A stretch of 56,795 bases of DNA from Mycolicibacterium sp. J2 (GTDB taxonomy: Bacteria; Actinomycetota; Actinomycetes; Mycobacteriales; Mycobacteriaceae): NCBI RefSeq assembly GCF_026240945.1, contig NZ_JAPFPY010000031.1, forward strand, positions 1 to 56,795, written 5' to 3'. Made by a program: the position numbers and the translations under genes. Positions 8,458 to 17,170 of this stretch are shown piece after piece (position 1 is the first letter of the stretch; each line of letters begins with the position of its first letter). The notes under the pieces are model-generated. The model searched no databases. It saw only the letters and a program-made list of their open reading frames with translations, and was not told the origin of the DNA.

Positions 8458-8500
8458 CGGGAGGGGGTATCGTTCGATAGGTGAGCGATACCCCCTCCCG
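8458..8500. terminator. Perfect 15-bp inverted repeat, terminator or operator
   Basis: CGGGAGGGGGTATCG (8458-8472) and CGATACCCCCTCCCG (8486-8500) pair perfectly around a 13-base loop. It follows the small Cys-rich gene by 57 bases, so it may end that transcript, though no U-run follows. Each arm also contains a GGGGGTATC half-site like the CstR boxes, in everted order. Confidence 0.55.
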
Positions 8501-8524
8501 CTTGTTACGGGGCTCGGAATAAAT

Positions 8525-8564
8525 TACCCCCGGGGGGGTATCTTGTAGATACCTGTAGGGGTAT
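8525..8564. promoter_or_regulatory. Tandem CstR-type operators before the dioxygenase operon
   Basis: Two boxes are present: TACCCCCGGGGGGGTAT (8525-8541) and ATACCTGTAGGGGTAT (8549-8564). The second ends 25 bases before the ATG of the persulfide dioxygenase fusion. Centre spacing is about 24 bases, close to two helical turns, which would suit cooperative binding of two repressor tetramers. Confidence 0.7.
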
Positions 8565-8589
8565 TACCACGACAAGAAAGAAGGCCGCA

Positions 8590-9969
8590 ATGATCCTGCA
8601 GCAGTACTACCTGGATTGCCTGTCCCACGCGTCCTACCTGATCGGCGACGAGACCACTGGCCGCGCCGTCGTCGTCGATCCGCAACGCGATGTCGCTGAG
8701 TACGTGAACGACGCCAGAGAGCAGGGACTGACCATCGAACTGGTCATCGAGACCCACTTCCACGCTGATTTCCTGTCCGGCCATCTGGAGCTCGCCAAGG
8801 CCACCGGCGCGAAGATCGTCTACTCCTCGGTCGCCGAGACCGAATTCGAATCCATGGGCGTCGACGACGGCGAACGGTACTCGCTCGGTGACGTCACGCT
8901 GGAGTTCCGGCACACCCCCGGACACACCCCCGAATCGATGAGCGTGGTCGTCTACGAGCACGCCGATGACCAGGTGCCCTACGGCGTGATGACCGGTGAC
9001 ACGCTGTTCATCGGTGACGTGGGCCGCCCCGATCTGCTCGCCTCGATCGGCTTCACGCGCGAAGAGTTGGCGGACAAGCTCTATGACTCGCTGCACAACA
9101 AACTGATGACCTTGCCCGCAGCGACCCGGGTGTACCCGGCGCATGGAGCGGGGTCGGCATGCGGCAAGAATCTGTCCACGGACCTGTGGTCCACGATCGG
9201 CGATCAGTTGGCCACCAACTACGCGCTGAGGGCCCCCGACAAGGCGACCTTCATGAAGCTCGTCACCGAAGGGCAGCCGCCCGCGCCCGGCTACTTCGTC
9301 TACGACGCGATTCTCAATCGTAAGGATCGGGACCTGCTGGACGAGAACAAGATGCCGGATGCGATGACCTATGAGCAGGCCTGTCGAGCGATCGAGCGCG
9401 GAGCCGTCCTGGTCGACGGGCGCACCCCTGAGGAATTCGCCAAGGGGCATCTCCGTCAGGCCATCAATATCGGGCTCGAAGGCCGCTACGCAGAGTTCGC
9501 CGGTTCAGTGCTGCGGTCCGATGTCGACATCGTCCTGTTCACCGAACCCGGTCAGGAGCTGGAAGGAAAGAACCGGCTGGGCCGGATCGGCTTCGACCGG
9601 GTCGTCGGTTACGTGGCCGACCCGTACCGGACGATGTTCACCCATCAGGACGATGTCGTCGTCGCGTCGCGGTTGACGGCAAAGGCATTCAACGAGCGTG
9701 CGGCCCGCATCAAGGACCTGCAGATCGTCGACGTCCGCAATCCGGGCGAGGTCGAGGGCGGCGCCATTCCGAACGCGATCCCGATTCCGGTGGGCCAGTT
9801 GCCGGCGCGGCTGGGCGAGTTGGATCCCGCCAAGCCGACGGTCGTGTACTGCGCGGGCGGTTACCGGTCGTCGGTGGCTGCCAGCCTGTTGCGGCACAAC
9901 GGATTCATCGACGTGAGCGACATCCTGGGCGGGTACGGGGCTTGGGAAGAAACCGTCCAGAACGCCTGA
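8590..9969 (+). CDS. Persulfide dioxygenase-rhodanese fusion (CstB-like)
   Basis: 459 residues in three parts. Residues 1-245 are a metallo-beta-lactamase fold with THFHADFLSGH (His56, His58, Asp60) and GHTPES, the non-heme iron site of persulfide dioxygenases, plus Cys191 in GSACGKN. Residues about 260-350 are a rhodanese domain without a catalytic Cys (VLFTEPG at the loop). Residues about 360-459 are an active rhodanese with Cys421 in VVYCAGGYRSS. This is the layout of CstB-type proteins, which convert persulfide to thiosulfate or sulfite. AAGAAAG lies just upstream of the ATG. It is the first gene of an operon with SQR, thioredoxin and TauE, behind two CstR-type operators. Confidence 0.92.
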   Translation: MILQQYYLDCLSHASYLIGDETTGRAVVVDPQRDVAEYVNDAREQGLTIELVIETHFHADFLSGHLELAKATGAKIVYSSVAETEFESMGVDDGERYSLGDVTLEFRHTPGHTPESMSVVVYEHADDQVPYGVMTGDTLFIGDVGRPDLLASIGFTREELADKLYDSLHNKLMTLPAATRVYPAHGAGSACGKNLSTDLWSTIGDQLATNYALRAPDKATFMKLVTEGQPPAPGYFVYDAILNRKDRDLLDENKMPDAMTYEQACRAIERGAVLVDGRTPEEFAKGHLRQAINIGLEGRYAEFAGSVLRSDVDIVLFTEPGQELEGKNRLGRIGFDRVVGYVADPYRTMFTHQDDVVVASRLTAKAFNERAARIKDLQIVDVRNPGEVEGGAIPNAIPIPVGQLPARLGELDPAKPTVVYCAGGYRSSVAASLLRHNGFIDVSDILGGYGAWEETVQNA

Positions 9970-9985
9970 AAACAAAGGACACACC

Positions 9986-11188
9986 ATGACCATCTCTGCC
10001 AAACACCACATCGTGATCGTCGGCGGCGGGACCGCCGGCATCACCGTCGCGGCGCGGTTGCTGCGCAAAGGTTTCACCGATGTCGCGGTCATCGAACCGT
10101 CGGACAAGCATTACTACCAGCCACTGTGGACACTCGTCGGCGGCGGTCAGGCCAAGGCCTCGGCGACCGAACGCGCCGAGTCATCGGTCATGCCCAAGGC
10201 CGCAACGTGGATCAAGAATGCCGCAGGCGCCATCGATCCCGAGGCGAACGTGGTGACCTGTGTCGACGGCGCCACCTACGAGTACGACGTACTGGTCGTC
10301 TGTCCGGGGATCCAACTGGATTGGAACCGTACCGAGGGCTTGGAGGAAACCTTGGGCCGCAACGGGGTCTCGTCGAACTATCGGTTCGACCTGGCGGCGC
10401 GCACCTGGGACCTCATCCGCGGCTTGCGCTCCGGCACTGCCGTGTTCACGGTTCCGTCCGGCGCCATCAAATGTGCAGGCGCTCCCCAGAAGATCGCCTA
10501 CTTGGCCGCCGATCACTGGCGCTCGCAGGGAGTGCTCAAGGATATCGACATCCATCTGGTCATGCCAGGGGCACGACCCTTCGGGATCCCGGCCATCGCG
10601 GACAGCCTCGACAAGGTGATCGCCGACTACGGAATCACCTTGCACACCAACTCCGAAGTGACGACAGTCGACGGCGTCGCGCACAAGGTCGGCATCAGCA
10701 GTGTGGGGGCGGGTGGCACCGACACCATGCTGCCCTACGACATCGTGCACGCCGTGCCGCGGCAATCCGCGCCGGACTGGGTCAAGCACAGCCCCCTGTC
10801 CACCGGCGATGCCTCGGGCTACGTCGATATCGATAAGCACACCATGCAGCACGTGCGGTATCCGAACGTGTTCGGTCTGGGCGATGCGGGTTCGTCGCCG
10901 AACTCCAAGACCGGTGCCGCGATCAGGAAGCAGGCCCCGGTGGTGGTCGACAATATCGATGCGTACCTGAACGGGCGGCCGCTTGTGGCCTCCTATGACG
11001 GCTACTCCTCGTGTCCGATCGTCACCTCGTCGCACTCGATGCTGCTGGCCGAGTTCGACTACGACCTCAACCTGGAGCCCACGTTCCCGCTGCTCAACCC
11101 CACCACGCCGCACCGCGCCTACTGGTACCTCAAGAAGTACGGGCTGCCGTTCATGTACTGGAACCTCATGCTGCGGGGCTTGGCCTGA
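9986..11188 (+). CDS. sqr: Sulfide:quinone oxidoreductase
   Basis: A 400-residue membrane-associated flavoprotein that oxidises sulfide and passes electrons to the quinone pool. The FAD motif IVIVGGGTAGITVAARL is at 9-25. Cys163 (AIKCAGAPQKIAYLAADHW) and Cys343 (YSSCPIV) form the expected redox-active pair, and Cys106 (VVCPGIQLDW) is also present. The C-terminal region (KKYGLPFMYWNLMLRG) is amphipathic and suits membrane attachment. It starts 16 bases after the dioxygenase gene with AAAGGACA upstream. Its product, a glutathione-, mycothiol- or sulfite-bound sulfane, would feed the dioxygenase upstream in the operon. The choice of acceptor thiol is unknown. Confidence 0.92.
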   Translation: MTISAKHHIVIVGGGTAGITVAARLLRKGFTDVAVIEPSDKHYYQPLWTLVGGGQAKASATERAESSVMPKAATWIKNAAGAIDPEANVVTCVDGATYEYDVLVVCPGIQLDWNRTEGLEETLGRNGVSSNYRFDLAARTWDLIRGLRSGTAVFTVPSGAIKCAGAPQKIAYLAADHWRSQGVLKDIDIHLVMPGARPFGIPAIADSLDKVIADYGITLHTNSEVTTVDGVAHKVGISSVGAGGTDTMLPYDIVHAVPRQSAPDWVKHSPLSTGDASGYVDIDKHTMQHVRYPNVFGLGDAGSSPNSKTGAAIRKQAPVVVDNIDAYLNGRPLVASYDGYSSCPIVTSSHSMLLAEFDYDLNLEPTFPLLNPTTPHRAYWYLKKYGLPFMYWNLMLRGLA

Positions 11189-11214
11189 ACATCCCGGCTC
11201 GAAAGGAGACAACG

Positions 11215-11589
11215 ATGACCATCAACAAGGCCACCAAGAATCTGACCACTGCCGACTTCCAGTCGACAATCGCGGAGAATCCGATTGTGATCGTGGACTT
11301 CTGGGCGTCCTGGTGCGGTCCGTGCCGCGCCTTCGCCCCGATCTTCGATCGGTCCTCGCAGGCGCATCTGGACGTCCTACACGCCAAGGTCGACACCGAA
11401 GCTCAGCAGCAGCTGGCCGCCGCGCTGGAGATCCAGGCGATCCCGACGATCATGGCGTTCCGTGACGGCGTCCTGGTCTACCGGCAACCGGGTGCGATGC
11501 CCGCCGCGGCGCTTGAGGATCTCATCACCCGGGTCAAGGCGTTGGACATGGACGACGTGCGGGCCAAAGTCGCTGCGGCACGCCGCTGA
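11215..11589 (+). CDS. Thioredoxin
   Basis: A 124-residue cytoplasmic thioredoxin fold with the dithiol motif WCGPC (Cys34, Cys37) and the cis-Pro region AIPTIMAF. The start is fixed by GAAAGGAGA 6 bases upstream of the ATG at 11215. It sits 26 bases after sqr and 6 bases before the TauE gene. In this operon it probably reduces protein persulfides on the rhodanese domains or cstR. Confidence 0.92.
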   Translation: MTINKATKNLTTADFQSTIAENPIVIVDFWASWCGPCRAFAPIFDRSSQAHLDVLHAKVDTEAQQQLAAALEIQAIPTIMAFRDGVLVYRQPGAMPAAALEDLITRVKALDMDDVRAKVAAARR

Positions 11590-11595
11590 CGCATC

Positions 11596-12369
11596 ATGAC
11601 CATCGCCCTTGCCCTTGCCCTCGGCGCAGTCATCGGGGTACTGCTTGGCCTGCTCGGGGGAGGCGGTTCAATCCTGGCGGTACCGGCCCTGGTCTACGTG
11701 CTCGGGCTCGGTATCGAACAGGCAATTCCGATGTCGCTCATCGTGGTCGGCACGGCCTCGGCGGTCGGTGTCCTGCCGAAGATCCGGGCCGGGCAGGTGC
11801 AATGGCGACTCGCCGCGGTGTTCGCACTGGCGGGTATACCGGCCACCTTCATCGGCAGTCTCATCGGCAAACAGCTACCGCAATCGGTGCTGCTGTTGGG
11901 TTTCGCCGCCGTGATGGTATTGGCCGGTGTGCGCATGCTGCAGGAGAACGCGTCGACCGGAACCGCGTGCAAGATCGGTGACTCGGGCATCAACTGGCGC
12001 CGCTGCGCGTCGCGGTCCATTCCGGCGGGGTTTGTCGTCGGTCTGCTCACCGGTCTGTTCGGCGTCGGTGGCGGCTTTTTGATCATCCCGGCACTGGTGT
12101 TGATGCTCGGAGTCGAGATGCCCGTCGCCATCGGGACGTCGTTGGTGATCATCGTGGTGAACTCGGCGGCGGGAATCCTCTCGCACCTCAGTGGCACCAG
12201 CATCGACTGGACGATCGCCGCAGCGTTCGTCGGTACCGCGATTATCGGGTCCTTGATCGCCGGACATCTGGGCACCCGGCTCGACCACCGGCGACTCCAA
12301 CACTGGTTCGCCTACCTTGTTTTCGCGGTGGCAGCCTACGTGCTGGTGGATACGCTGGTACTGCGCTGA
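11596..12369 (+). CDS. TauE/SafE-family sulfite or sulfur-anion exporter
   Basis: A 257-residue integral membrane protein with two repeats, each starting with a Gly-rich helix: GVLLGLLGGGGSILAVPALVYVLG (residues 14-37) and LLTGLFGVGGGFLIIPALVLMLG. About eight membrane helices can be counted. The family exports sulfite, sulfoacetate and similar anions. As last gene of the dioxygenase-SQR-thioredoxin operon it would remove sulfite or thiosulfate made by the dioxygenase. Its stop lies 3 bases from that of the convergent iolD. Confidence 0.88.
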   Translation: MTIALALALGAVIGVLLGLLGGGGSILAVPALVYVLGLGIEQAIPMSLIVVGTASAVGVLPKIRAGQVQWRLAAVFALAGIPATFIGSLIGKQLPQSVLLLGFAAVMVLAGVRMLQENASTGTACKIGDSGINWRRCASRSIPAGFVVGLLTGLFGVGGGFLIIPALVLMLGVEMPVAIGTSLVIIVVNSAAGILSHLSGTSIDWTIAAAFVGTAIIGSLIAGHLGTRLDHRRLQHWFAYLVFAVAAYVLVDTLVLR

Positions 12370-12378
12370 AGCTCAGCG
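12364..12378. terminator. Short hairpin holding both convergent stop codons
   Basis: CGCTGA (12364-12369), AGC loop, TCAGCG (12373-12378). The left arm ends in the TGA of the TauE gene and the right arm is the reversed TGA of iolD. The stem is only 6 bp and has no U-run, so termination by it alone is doubtful. Confidence 0.35.
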
Positions 12379-14322
12379 GTCTGACGGCCGGATGAGTGGG
12401 CGCTGTACCCGCTTCCACTCGGCGTAACGTTGGTAGGCCTGCTGGGTCGACTCCAGCGTCGACTCCTGACTGACCGGGACATCCCACCAGGAATGGCTGT
12501 CCGGCGCGTAGATCCGTGGATCGGTCTCCACGTAGATCACGGTGATGCGGTCGGCGGCCTTGGCCACCTTGACCGCGTCCGCGAACTCCGCGGCGGTGCC
12601 GGCCTTGACCACGTCGGCGCCCAGGCTGGCCGCGTTGGCGGCCAGATCGACGGGCAGAGTGGCACCGTCCAGGCGGCCGCCCTCGCCGCGGTACCGGTAG
12701 GCGGTGCCGAAGCGCTGCGAGCCGACCGACTCGGAAAGCCCGCCGATGGAGGCGAATCCGTGGTTCTGCACCAATACCGGGATGACCTTGACGCCTTCCT
12801 GGACGGCGGTGACGATCTCCGTGGCCATCATCAGGTAGGACCCGTCGCCGATCATGACGAACACGTCGCGTTCGGGCGCGGCCATCCGCACACCGATGCC
12901 ACCGGCGATCTCATAGCCCATACAGGAGAACCCGTACTCGACGTGGTAGCCCTTGCGATCCCGCATCCGCCACAGCTTGTGTAGGTCACCCGGCATCGAT
13001 CCGGCCGCACACACCACGATGTCGTGCGGGTCGGACAGCGTGTTCACCAGGCCGATCACCTGGTTCTGGTTCAGTGCCACACCGTCTTCGGTGGCGAACG
13101 CCGCGGAGACCGTGGCATTCCATTCGGCGACCAATTCGGCCGTGTGCGCCCGATACTCGGCGCTGACCCGGTAGCCGTCGAGGGCCTGGGCCAGAGCCTC
13201 GAGGGCCTCCCGCGCGTCCGCCACCACGCTCAGGCCGCCTTGCTTCACCGAATCCAGCGATGCCACATTGATGTTGACGAACCGGACGTCCGGGTTGTTG
13301 AACGCGGTGCGCGATGCCGAGGTGAAATCGCTGTAGCGGGTTCCGATACCGATCACCACGTCGGCTTCGGACGCCAGCGCGTTGGCGGCGGTGGTACCCG
13401 TCGAACCGATGGCGCCGACACTCTGTTCATGATCATGCAGCAACGAGCCTTTACCGGCCTGGCTCTCGCCGACCGGGATACCGGTCTGCGCGCAGAATGC
13501 GGCCAGCGCGTCGGAGGCGCCCGAGTAGATGACGCCACCCCCGGCGATGATCAAGGGCTTCTCGGCGGATCGGATGATCTCGGCCGCGCGGGCCAGCACC
13601 GCGCGCTCCGGCAGCGGACGGGCAATGTGCCAGGTACGTTCGGCGAACAGCGATTCCGGCCAGGCGTGCGCCTCGGCTTGGACGTCCTGCGGGATCGCGA
13701 TGGTGGCCGCCCCGGTTTCGACGGGGTCGGTCAGCACCCGCATCGCGCCGAGCAGCGCCGCGGGCAGCTGCTCGGGCCGCCACACCCGGTCGAAATACCG
13801 CGACAGTGGTTTGAAGGCGTCGTTGACGGTCACGTCGCCCGAGGACGGCAGTTCCAATTCCTGCAGCACGGGAGCGCTGACCCGGGTGGCGAACGTGTCG
13901 GCGGGCAGTAACAGCACCGGCAGCCGATTGATGGTGGCCAGCGCGGCACCGGTGAGCATGTTCGTCGAGCCTGGGCCGACGCTGGCGGTGACCGCCCAGG
14001 CTTGCAGCCGGTCCTTCTGCCGGGCATACGCCACGGCGCTGTGCACCATGGCCTGCTCGTTACGGCCCAGCACGTACTTCAGGCCGGGTTCCCGCCCCGC
14101 TGCCGACGACTCGACCTCGTCCTGCAGCAGCGCCTGGCCCAGGCCCGCCACGTTGCCGTGCCCGAAGATGCCGAAGCACCCGGCGAAGAACTTCGATCGT
14201 TGTCCGTCCCGTTCGACGAACTGGTTGGCCAGGAATCGAACGGTCGCCTGCGCCACCGTGAGTCGGACCGTCGGCTCGGTATCGACGAACTTCGCGGCGG
14301 ACTTCGGTGCGGTCGAAACCAT
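12373..14322 (-). CDS. iolD: 3D-trihydroxycyclohexane-dione hydrolase IolD
   Basis: A 649-residue thiamin-diphosphate enzyme of inositol degradation that hydrolyses the ring of 3D-trihydroxycyclohexane-1,2-dione to 5-deoxyglucuronate. The N-terminal pyrimidine-binding domain carries FFAGCFGIFGHGNVAGLGQAL; the C-terminal domain has the ThDP/Mg motif GDGSYLMMATEIVTA ending near VQNHG. Length and order fit IolD and not acetolactate synthase. It starts 3 bases after iolB and is the last gene of the leftward iolC-aldolase-iolB-iolD operon. Confidence 0.95.
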   Translation of the reverse strand: MVSTAPKSAAKFVDTEPTVRLTVAQATVRFLANQFVERDGQRSKFFAGCFGIFGHGNVAGLGQALLQDEVESSAAGREPGLKYVLGRNEQAMVHSAVAYARQKDRLQAWAVTASVGPGSTNMLTGAALATINRLPVLLLPADTFATRVSAPVLQELELPSSGDVTVNDAFKPLSRYFDRVWRPEQLPAALLGAMRVLTDPVETGAATIAIPQDVQAEAHAWPESLFAERTWHIARPLPERAVLARAAEIIRSAEKPLIIAGGGVIYSGASDALAAFCAQTGIPVGESQAGKGSLLHDHEQSVGAIGSTGTTAANALASEADVVIGIGTRYSDFTSASRTAFNNPDVRFVNINVASLDSVKQGGLSVVADAREALEALAQALDGYRVSAEYRAHTAELVAEWNATVSAAFATEDGVALNQNQVIGLVNTLSDPHDIVVCAAGSMPGDLHKLWRMRDRKGYHVEYGFSCMGYEIAGGIGVRMAAPERDVFVMIGDGSYLMMATEIVTAVQEGVKVIPVLVQNHGFASIGGLSESVGSQRFGTAYRYRGEGGRLDGATLPVDLAANAASLGADVVKAGTAAEFADAVKVAKAADRITVIYVETDPRIYAPDSHSWWDVPVSQESTLESTQQAYQRYAEWKRVQRPLIRPSDR

Positions 14323-14325
14323 GGC

Positions 14326-15198
14326 TCAGGCTCCTCGTGAGGCTGTGGTGAAGGGCAGCCGCGGATCGACCGCCTGGTGTTCCCAGCTGCCGCGCAGCCA
14401 GGTGTGATTGGGGTCGTCGCAGATCAGCCAGGCCCGGTCGGGACCGGATCCGGCCATCACGTTGAGGTAGTACATGTGGTGGCCCGGTGCGGCGATCGAC
14501 GGTCCGTGGTAGCCGTGCGGAACCAGTACCACATCACCGGTGCGGACCTCTTCGAGAACCTCGATCGGGCGTTCCGGTGTCCCGTACACCCGGTGGTAGC
14601 CGAATCCCGGTGTACCGGCCGGGCTGTCGTCGATCTCGAAGTAGTAGATCTCCTCCAACTGGGTCTCCACGTCGGAGTTCTCGTCGTGTTTGTGCGCGGG
14701 GTAGCTCGACCAGTTGCCGCCGGGGGTGATCACCTCGCAGGCGATCAGCGAATCGGCCTCGAAGGCGGTGGCGGTGCCGAAGTTGTGCACCTGCCTGCTG
14801 CAGTTGCCTGCGCCGCGCAGCTCGACGGGGACGTCCGCGGCGGCCACTCTGCGGTTCGGGAACGAGCGGCCGGCGCGCGCCCCGCAGATCGCGATCCGGC
14901 CGGAGCCGCTGACGGCGTACGCCTGGTCGATTCCCAGATAAACCATGTCGGCCGGGCCGTCGAACACCGAACCTCGCGGCGACAACGCGAACGTCTCGCC
15001 CCCGGCCGCGACCGTGCCGCTGCCGGACAATGGCAGGATCATCACCTCGGTGCCCGCGGTGTTCAGGGTCACCGTGCCGTCCGTGCCGAGATCGACCACA
15101 TGCAAGGAGGATTCGGTCCAGCCGGCATCCTCGGGGGTGATCGCGACGGTGAAGGGCGCCGCCGCACTGTTGGCCGGGACGTACAGCTTGGAGTTCAT
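14326..15198 (-). CDS. iolB: 5-deoxy-glucuronate isomerase IolB
   Basis: A 290-residue two-cupin isomerase that converts 5-deoxyglucuronate to 2-deoxy-5-keto-gluconate. The metal-binding cupin motif is visible in HKHDENSDVETQLEEIYYFE and again in VPHGYHGPSIAAPGHHMYYL. The start overlaps the stop of the aldolase gene as ATGA, so the genes are translationally coupled. Confidence 0.95.
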   Translation of the reverse strand: MNSKLYVPANSAAAPFTVAITPEDAGWTESSLHVVDLGTDGTVTLNTAGTEVMILPLSGSGTVAAGGETFALSPRGSVFDGPADMVYLGIDQAYAVSGSGRIAICGARAGRSFPNRRVAAADVPVELRGAGNCSRQVHNFGTATAFEADSLIACEVITPGGNWSSYPAHKHDENSDVETQLEEIYYFEIDDSPAGTPGFGYHRVYGTPERPIEVLEEVRTGDVVLVPHGYHGPSIAAPGHHMYYLNVMAGSGPDRAWLICDDPNHTWLRGSWEHQAVDPRLPFTTASRGA

Positions 15199-16103
15199 CG
15201 GACCAACTTCACTGCCGTCGACACCGCGGCGCTGACATCATCATCGGCGGGGTAGAGCAGGGTCCGGCCCACGATCAGCCCGCGCACCGCGGGGAGTGTC
15301 AGCGCCTTCTCCCAGGATGCGAACGCGGCATCGGCATCGGTGGGGTCACCACCGAGCAGCAGGGTCGGCATGGTCGTCGATTCCATCACGCGGTCCATCT
15401 CCGGCACCACCGGCAGTTTCATCCAGGTGTAGGCCGAGGTCGAGCCCAGGCCCTGACTGATGTGCACCGACTTGATCACCGCGTCGGGGGACAAGTCGTT
15501 GCGGACCTTGCCGTCGACGCGGGTGGACATGAACGGCTCCAGCATGGCGATCAGGCCGCGGGCGGCCAGTTCGTCGACGGCCCTGGCGCACGAGGCCATG
15601 GTGGCGACGGTGCCCGGATCGTCGAGGTCGATGCGGCACAACATCTTTCCGCCGTTCATCTTCGCGGCGGCGGTGGACGCCGCGGTCGCTCCCGTCATCC
15701 GGTCGTCCAGCTCGAACGAGGATCCGGCCAGCCCGCCGCGATTGAACGAGGAGAACACCACCTTGTCCTCCAGCGCGCCGAGCAGCAGCAGGTCATCGAG
15801 GATGTCGGCGGTGGCCAGCACACCGTCCACGCCCGGGTCGGCCAGAGCGGTGCGCAGCCGGTCCAACAGCTCGATCCGGTTGTTCATGGCCGTCGGCCGC
15901 GCGCCGACAGCCAGGGCGCCACGGGCCGGGTGGTCGGCGGCAACGATCATCAGGCGGCCGTCCCCGCGGACCGTCGGCCGGGTGGTGCGCTGCTGCCAGG
16001 CCCTGGTGACCGCGCCGGGATCGGTGGCCCGCAGCTCGGTGATGGCGGCGTAGTCGGCGCAGACCGGGGCGAGTGGACGTGCGCCGGTGGCGAGATCAGA
16101 CAT
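15195..16103 (-). CDS. IolJ-like (beta/alpha)8 aldolase, Cgl0159 type
   Basis: A 302-residue TIM-barrel protein of the actinobacterial family known from the Corynebacterium iol cluster, related to class I DeoC/LacD aldolases. Visible blocks are MIVAADHPARGAL, KVVFSSFNRGGLAGSSFELDD, KMLCRIDLDDP, AMLEPFMS and a Lys in YTWMKLPVVPEMD that could be the Schiff-base residue. It occupies the place of IolJ, so it probably cleaves 2-deoxy-5-keto-gluconate 6-phosphate. The ATG at 16103 lies inside the end of iolC (8-base overlap), and the stop overlaps the iolB start. The aldolase activity is inferred from position and fold. Confidence 0.78.
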   Translation of the reverse strand: MSDLATGARPLAPVCADYAAITELRATDPGAVTRAWQQRTTRPTVRGDGRLMIVAADHPARGALAVGARPTAMNNRIELLDRLRTALADPGVDGVLATADILDDLLLLGALEDKVVFSSFNRGGLAGSSFELDDRMTGATAASTAAAKMNGGKMLCRIDLDDPGTVATMASCARAVDELAARGLIAMLEPFMSTRVDGKVRNDLSPDAVIKSVHISQGLGSTSAYTWMKLPVVPEMDRVMESTTMPTLLLGGDPTDADAAFASWEKALTLPAVRGLIVGRTLLYPADDDVSAAVSTAVKLVR

Positions 16104-17073
16104 TGACGGCCTCCACGGCGGTCTTCTCGGCGAGGTCGGAGACCTCGGCGGCGGTGGGCATCGCGGTCGAGCATTCCAGCCGGGACGCCACGATGGCACC
16201 CGCGGCGTTGGCGTAGCGCAGCGTCTTCTCCAGTGGCCAGTCATGCAGCAGACCGTGGATGAGGCTGCCGCCGAAGGCATCTCCGGCGCCGAGACCGTTG
16301 ACCACATCCACCTCGTTGGGCGGCACGGTGACCGAGCTGTGGCGGGTCTTGCCCAGCACACCGCGCGGTCCCTGCTTCACGATGGCCAACTCCACACCGA
16401 GGTCCAGCAGCGCGTCGGCGGCCTTGTGTGGGTTGGTCTCACCGACCGCGATCTCGCATTCCTCACGGTTGCCGACGGCGACCGTCACGTGCTGCAGGGC
16501 CCGCTGCACCTGCTCGGTGGCCGCGGCAGGGGAAGCCCAGAACATCGGCCGGTAGTCCAGGTCCAGCACCGTCAGCGAGGCGCCTGCGCGTGCCTCCCAG
16601 GCCGCGAAATGCGCACTGCGACTCGGCTCTTCGGACAATCCGGTGACCGTCGACCAGAACAGCCGGGCGTTGCGGATGGCGTCCAAATCCAGTTCGGCCG
16701 GCTGGATCTGCAGGTCCGGGGCCGACGGTTTGCGGTAGAAGTACAGCGGGAAGTTGTCGGGCGGGAAGATCTCGCAGAAGGTCACGGGGGTGGGGTACTC
16801 GCCGTGGGTGGTGACGAACCGGTTGTCGACGCCGAGCCGAGCCAGTTCGTCACGGACGTAGCGGCCGAACGGGTCGTTGCCGACGCCGGAGATCAGGGCC
16901 GTACGGTTGCCCAGGCGCGCCGCGGCGACCGTGACGTTGGCGGCGCTGCCCCCGAGGAACTTGCCGAACGAGGTGACGTCCTCCAGCCCCAAGCCGACTT
17001 GTAGCGGGTAGACGTCCACGCCGCTTCGGCCGATGGCGATGGCGTCGAAAGCCTGGTTGACGGTAGCGGTCAC
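16096..17073 (-). CDS. iolC: 5-dehydro-2-deoxygluconokinase IolC
   Basis: A 325-residue PfkB-family kinase phosphorylating 2-deoxy-5-keto-gluconate. It has the N-terminal GRSGVDVYPLQ, the substrate block FLGGSAANVTVAAARLG and the ATP/anion-hole motif NGLGAGDAFGG. I chose the GTG at 17073 because GGGAG lies 6 bases upstream; the frame remains open further up but without family-like sequence. First gene of the leftward iol operon, divergent from iolR. Confidence 0.93.
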   Translation of the reverse strand: MTATVNQAFDAIAIGRSGVDVYPLQVGLGLEDVTSFGKFLGGSAANVTVAAARLGNRTALISGVGNDPFGRYVRDELARLGVDNRFVTTHGEYPTPVTFCEIFPPDNFPLYFYRKPSAPDLQIQPAELDLDAIRNARLFWSTVTGLSEEPSRSAHFAAWEARAGASLTVLDLDYRPMFWASPAAATEQVQRALQHVTVAVGNREECEIAVGETNPHKAADALLDLGVELAIVKQGPRGVLGKTRHSSVTVPPNEVDVVNGLGAGDAFGGSLIHGLLHDWPLEKTLRYANAAGAIVASRLECSTAMPTAAEVSDLAEKTAVEAVNV

Positions 17074-17170
17074 GACTGACTCCCGAATGCGATGTGCTGA
17101 CTGACCCCCGGTGGCGCGACTGCGCCCGGTGTTGACATCGACTCTGCGCTCTGGCGCCACGTCATGTCAA

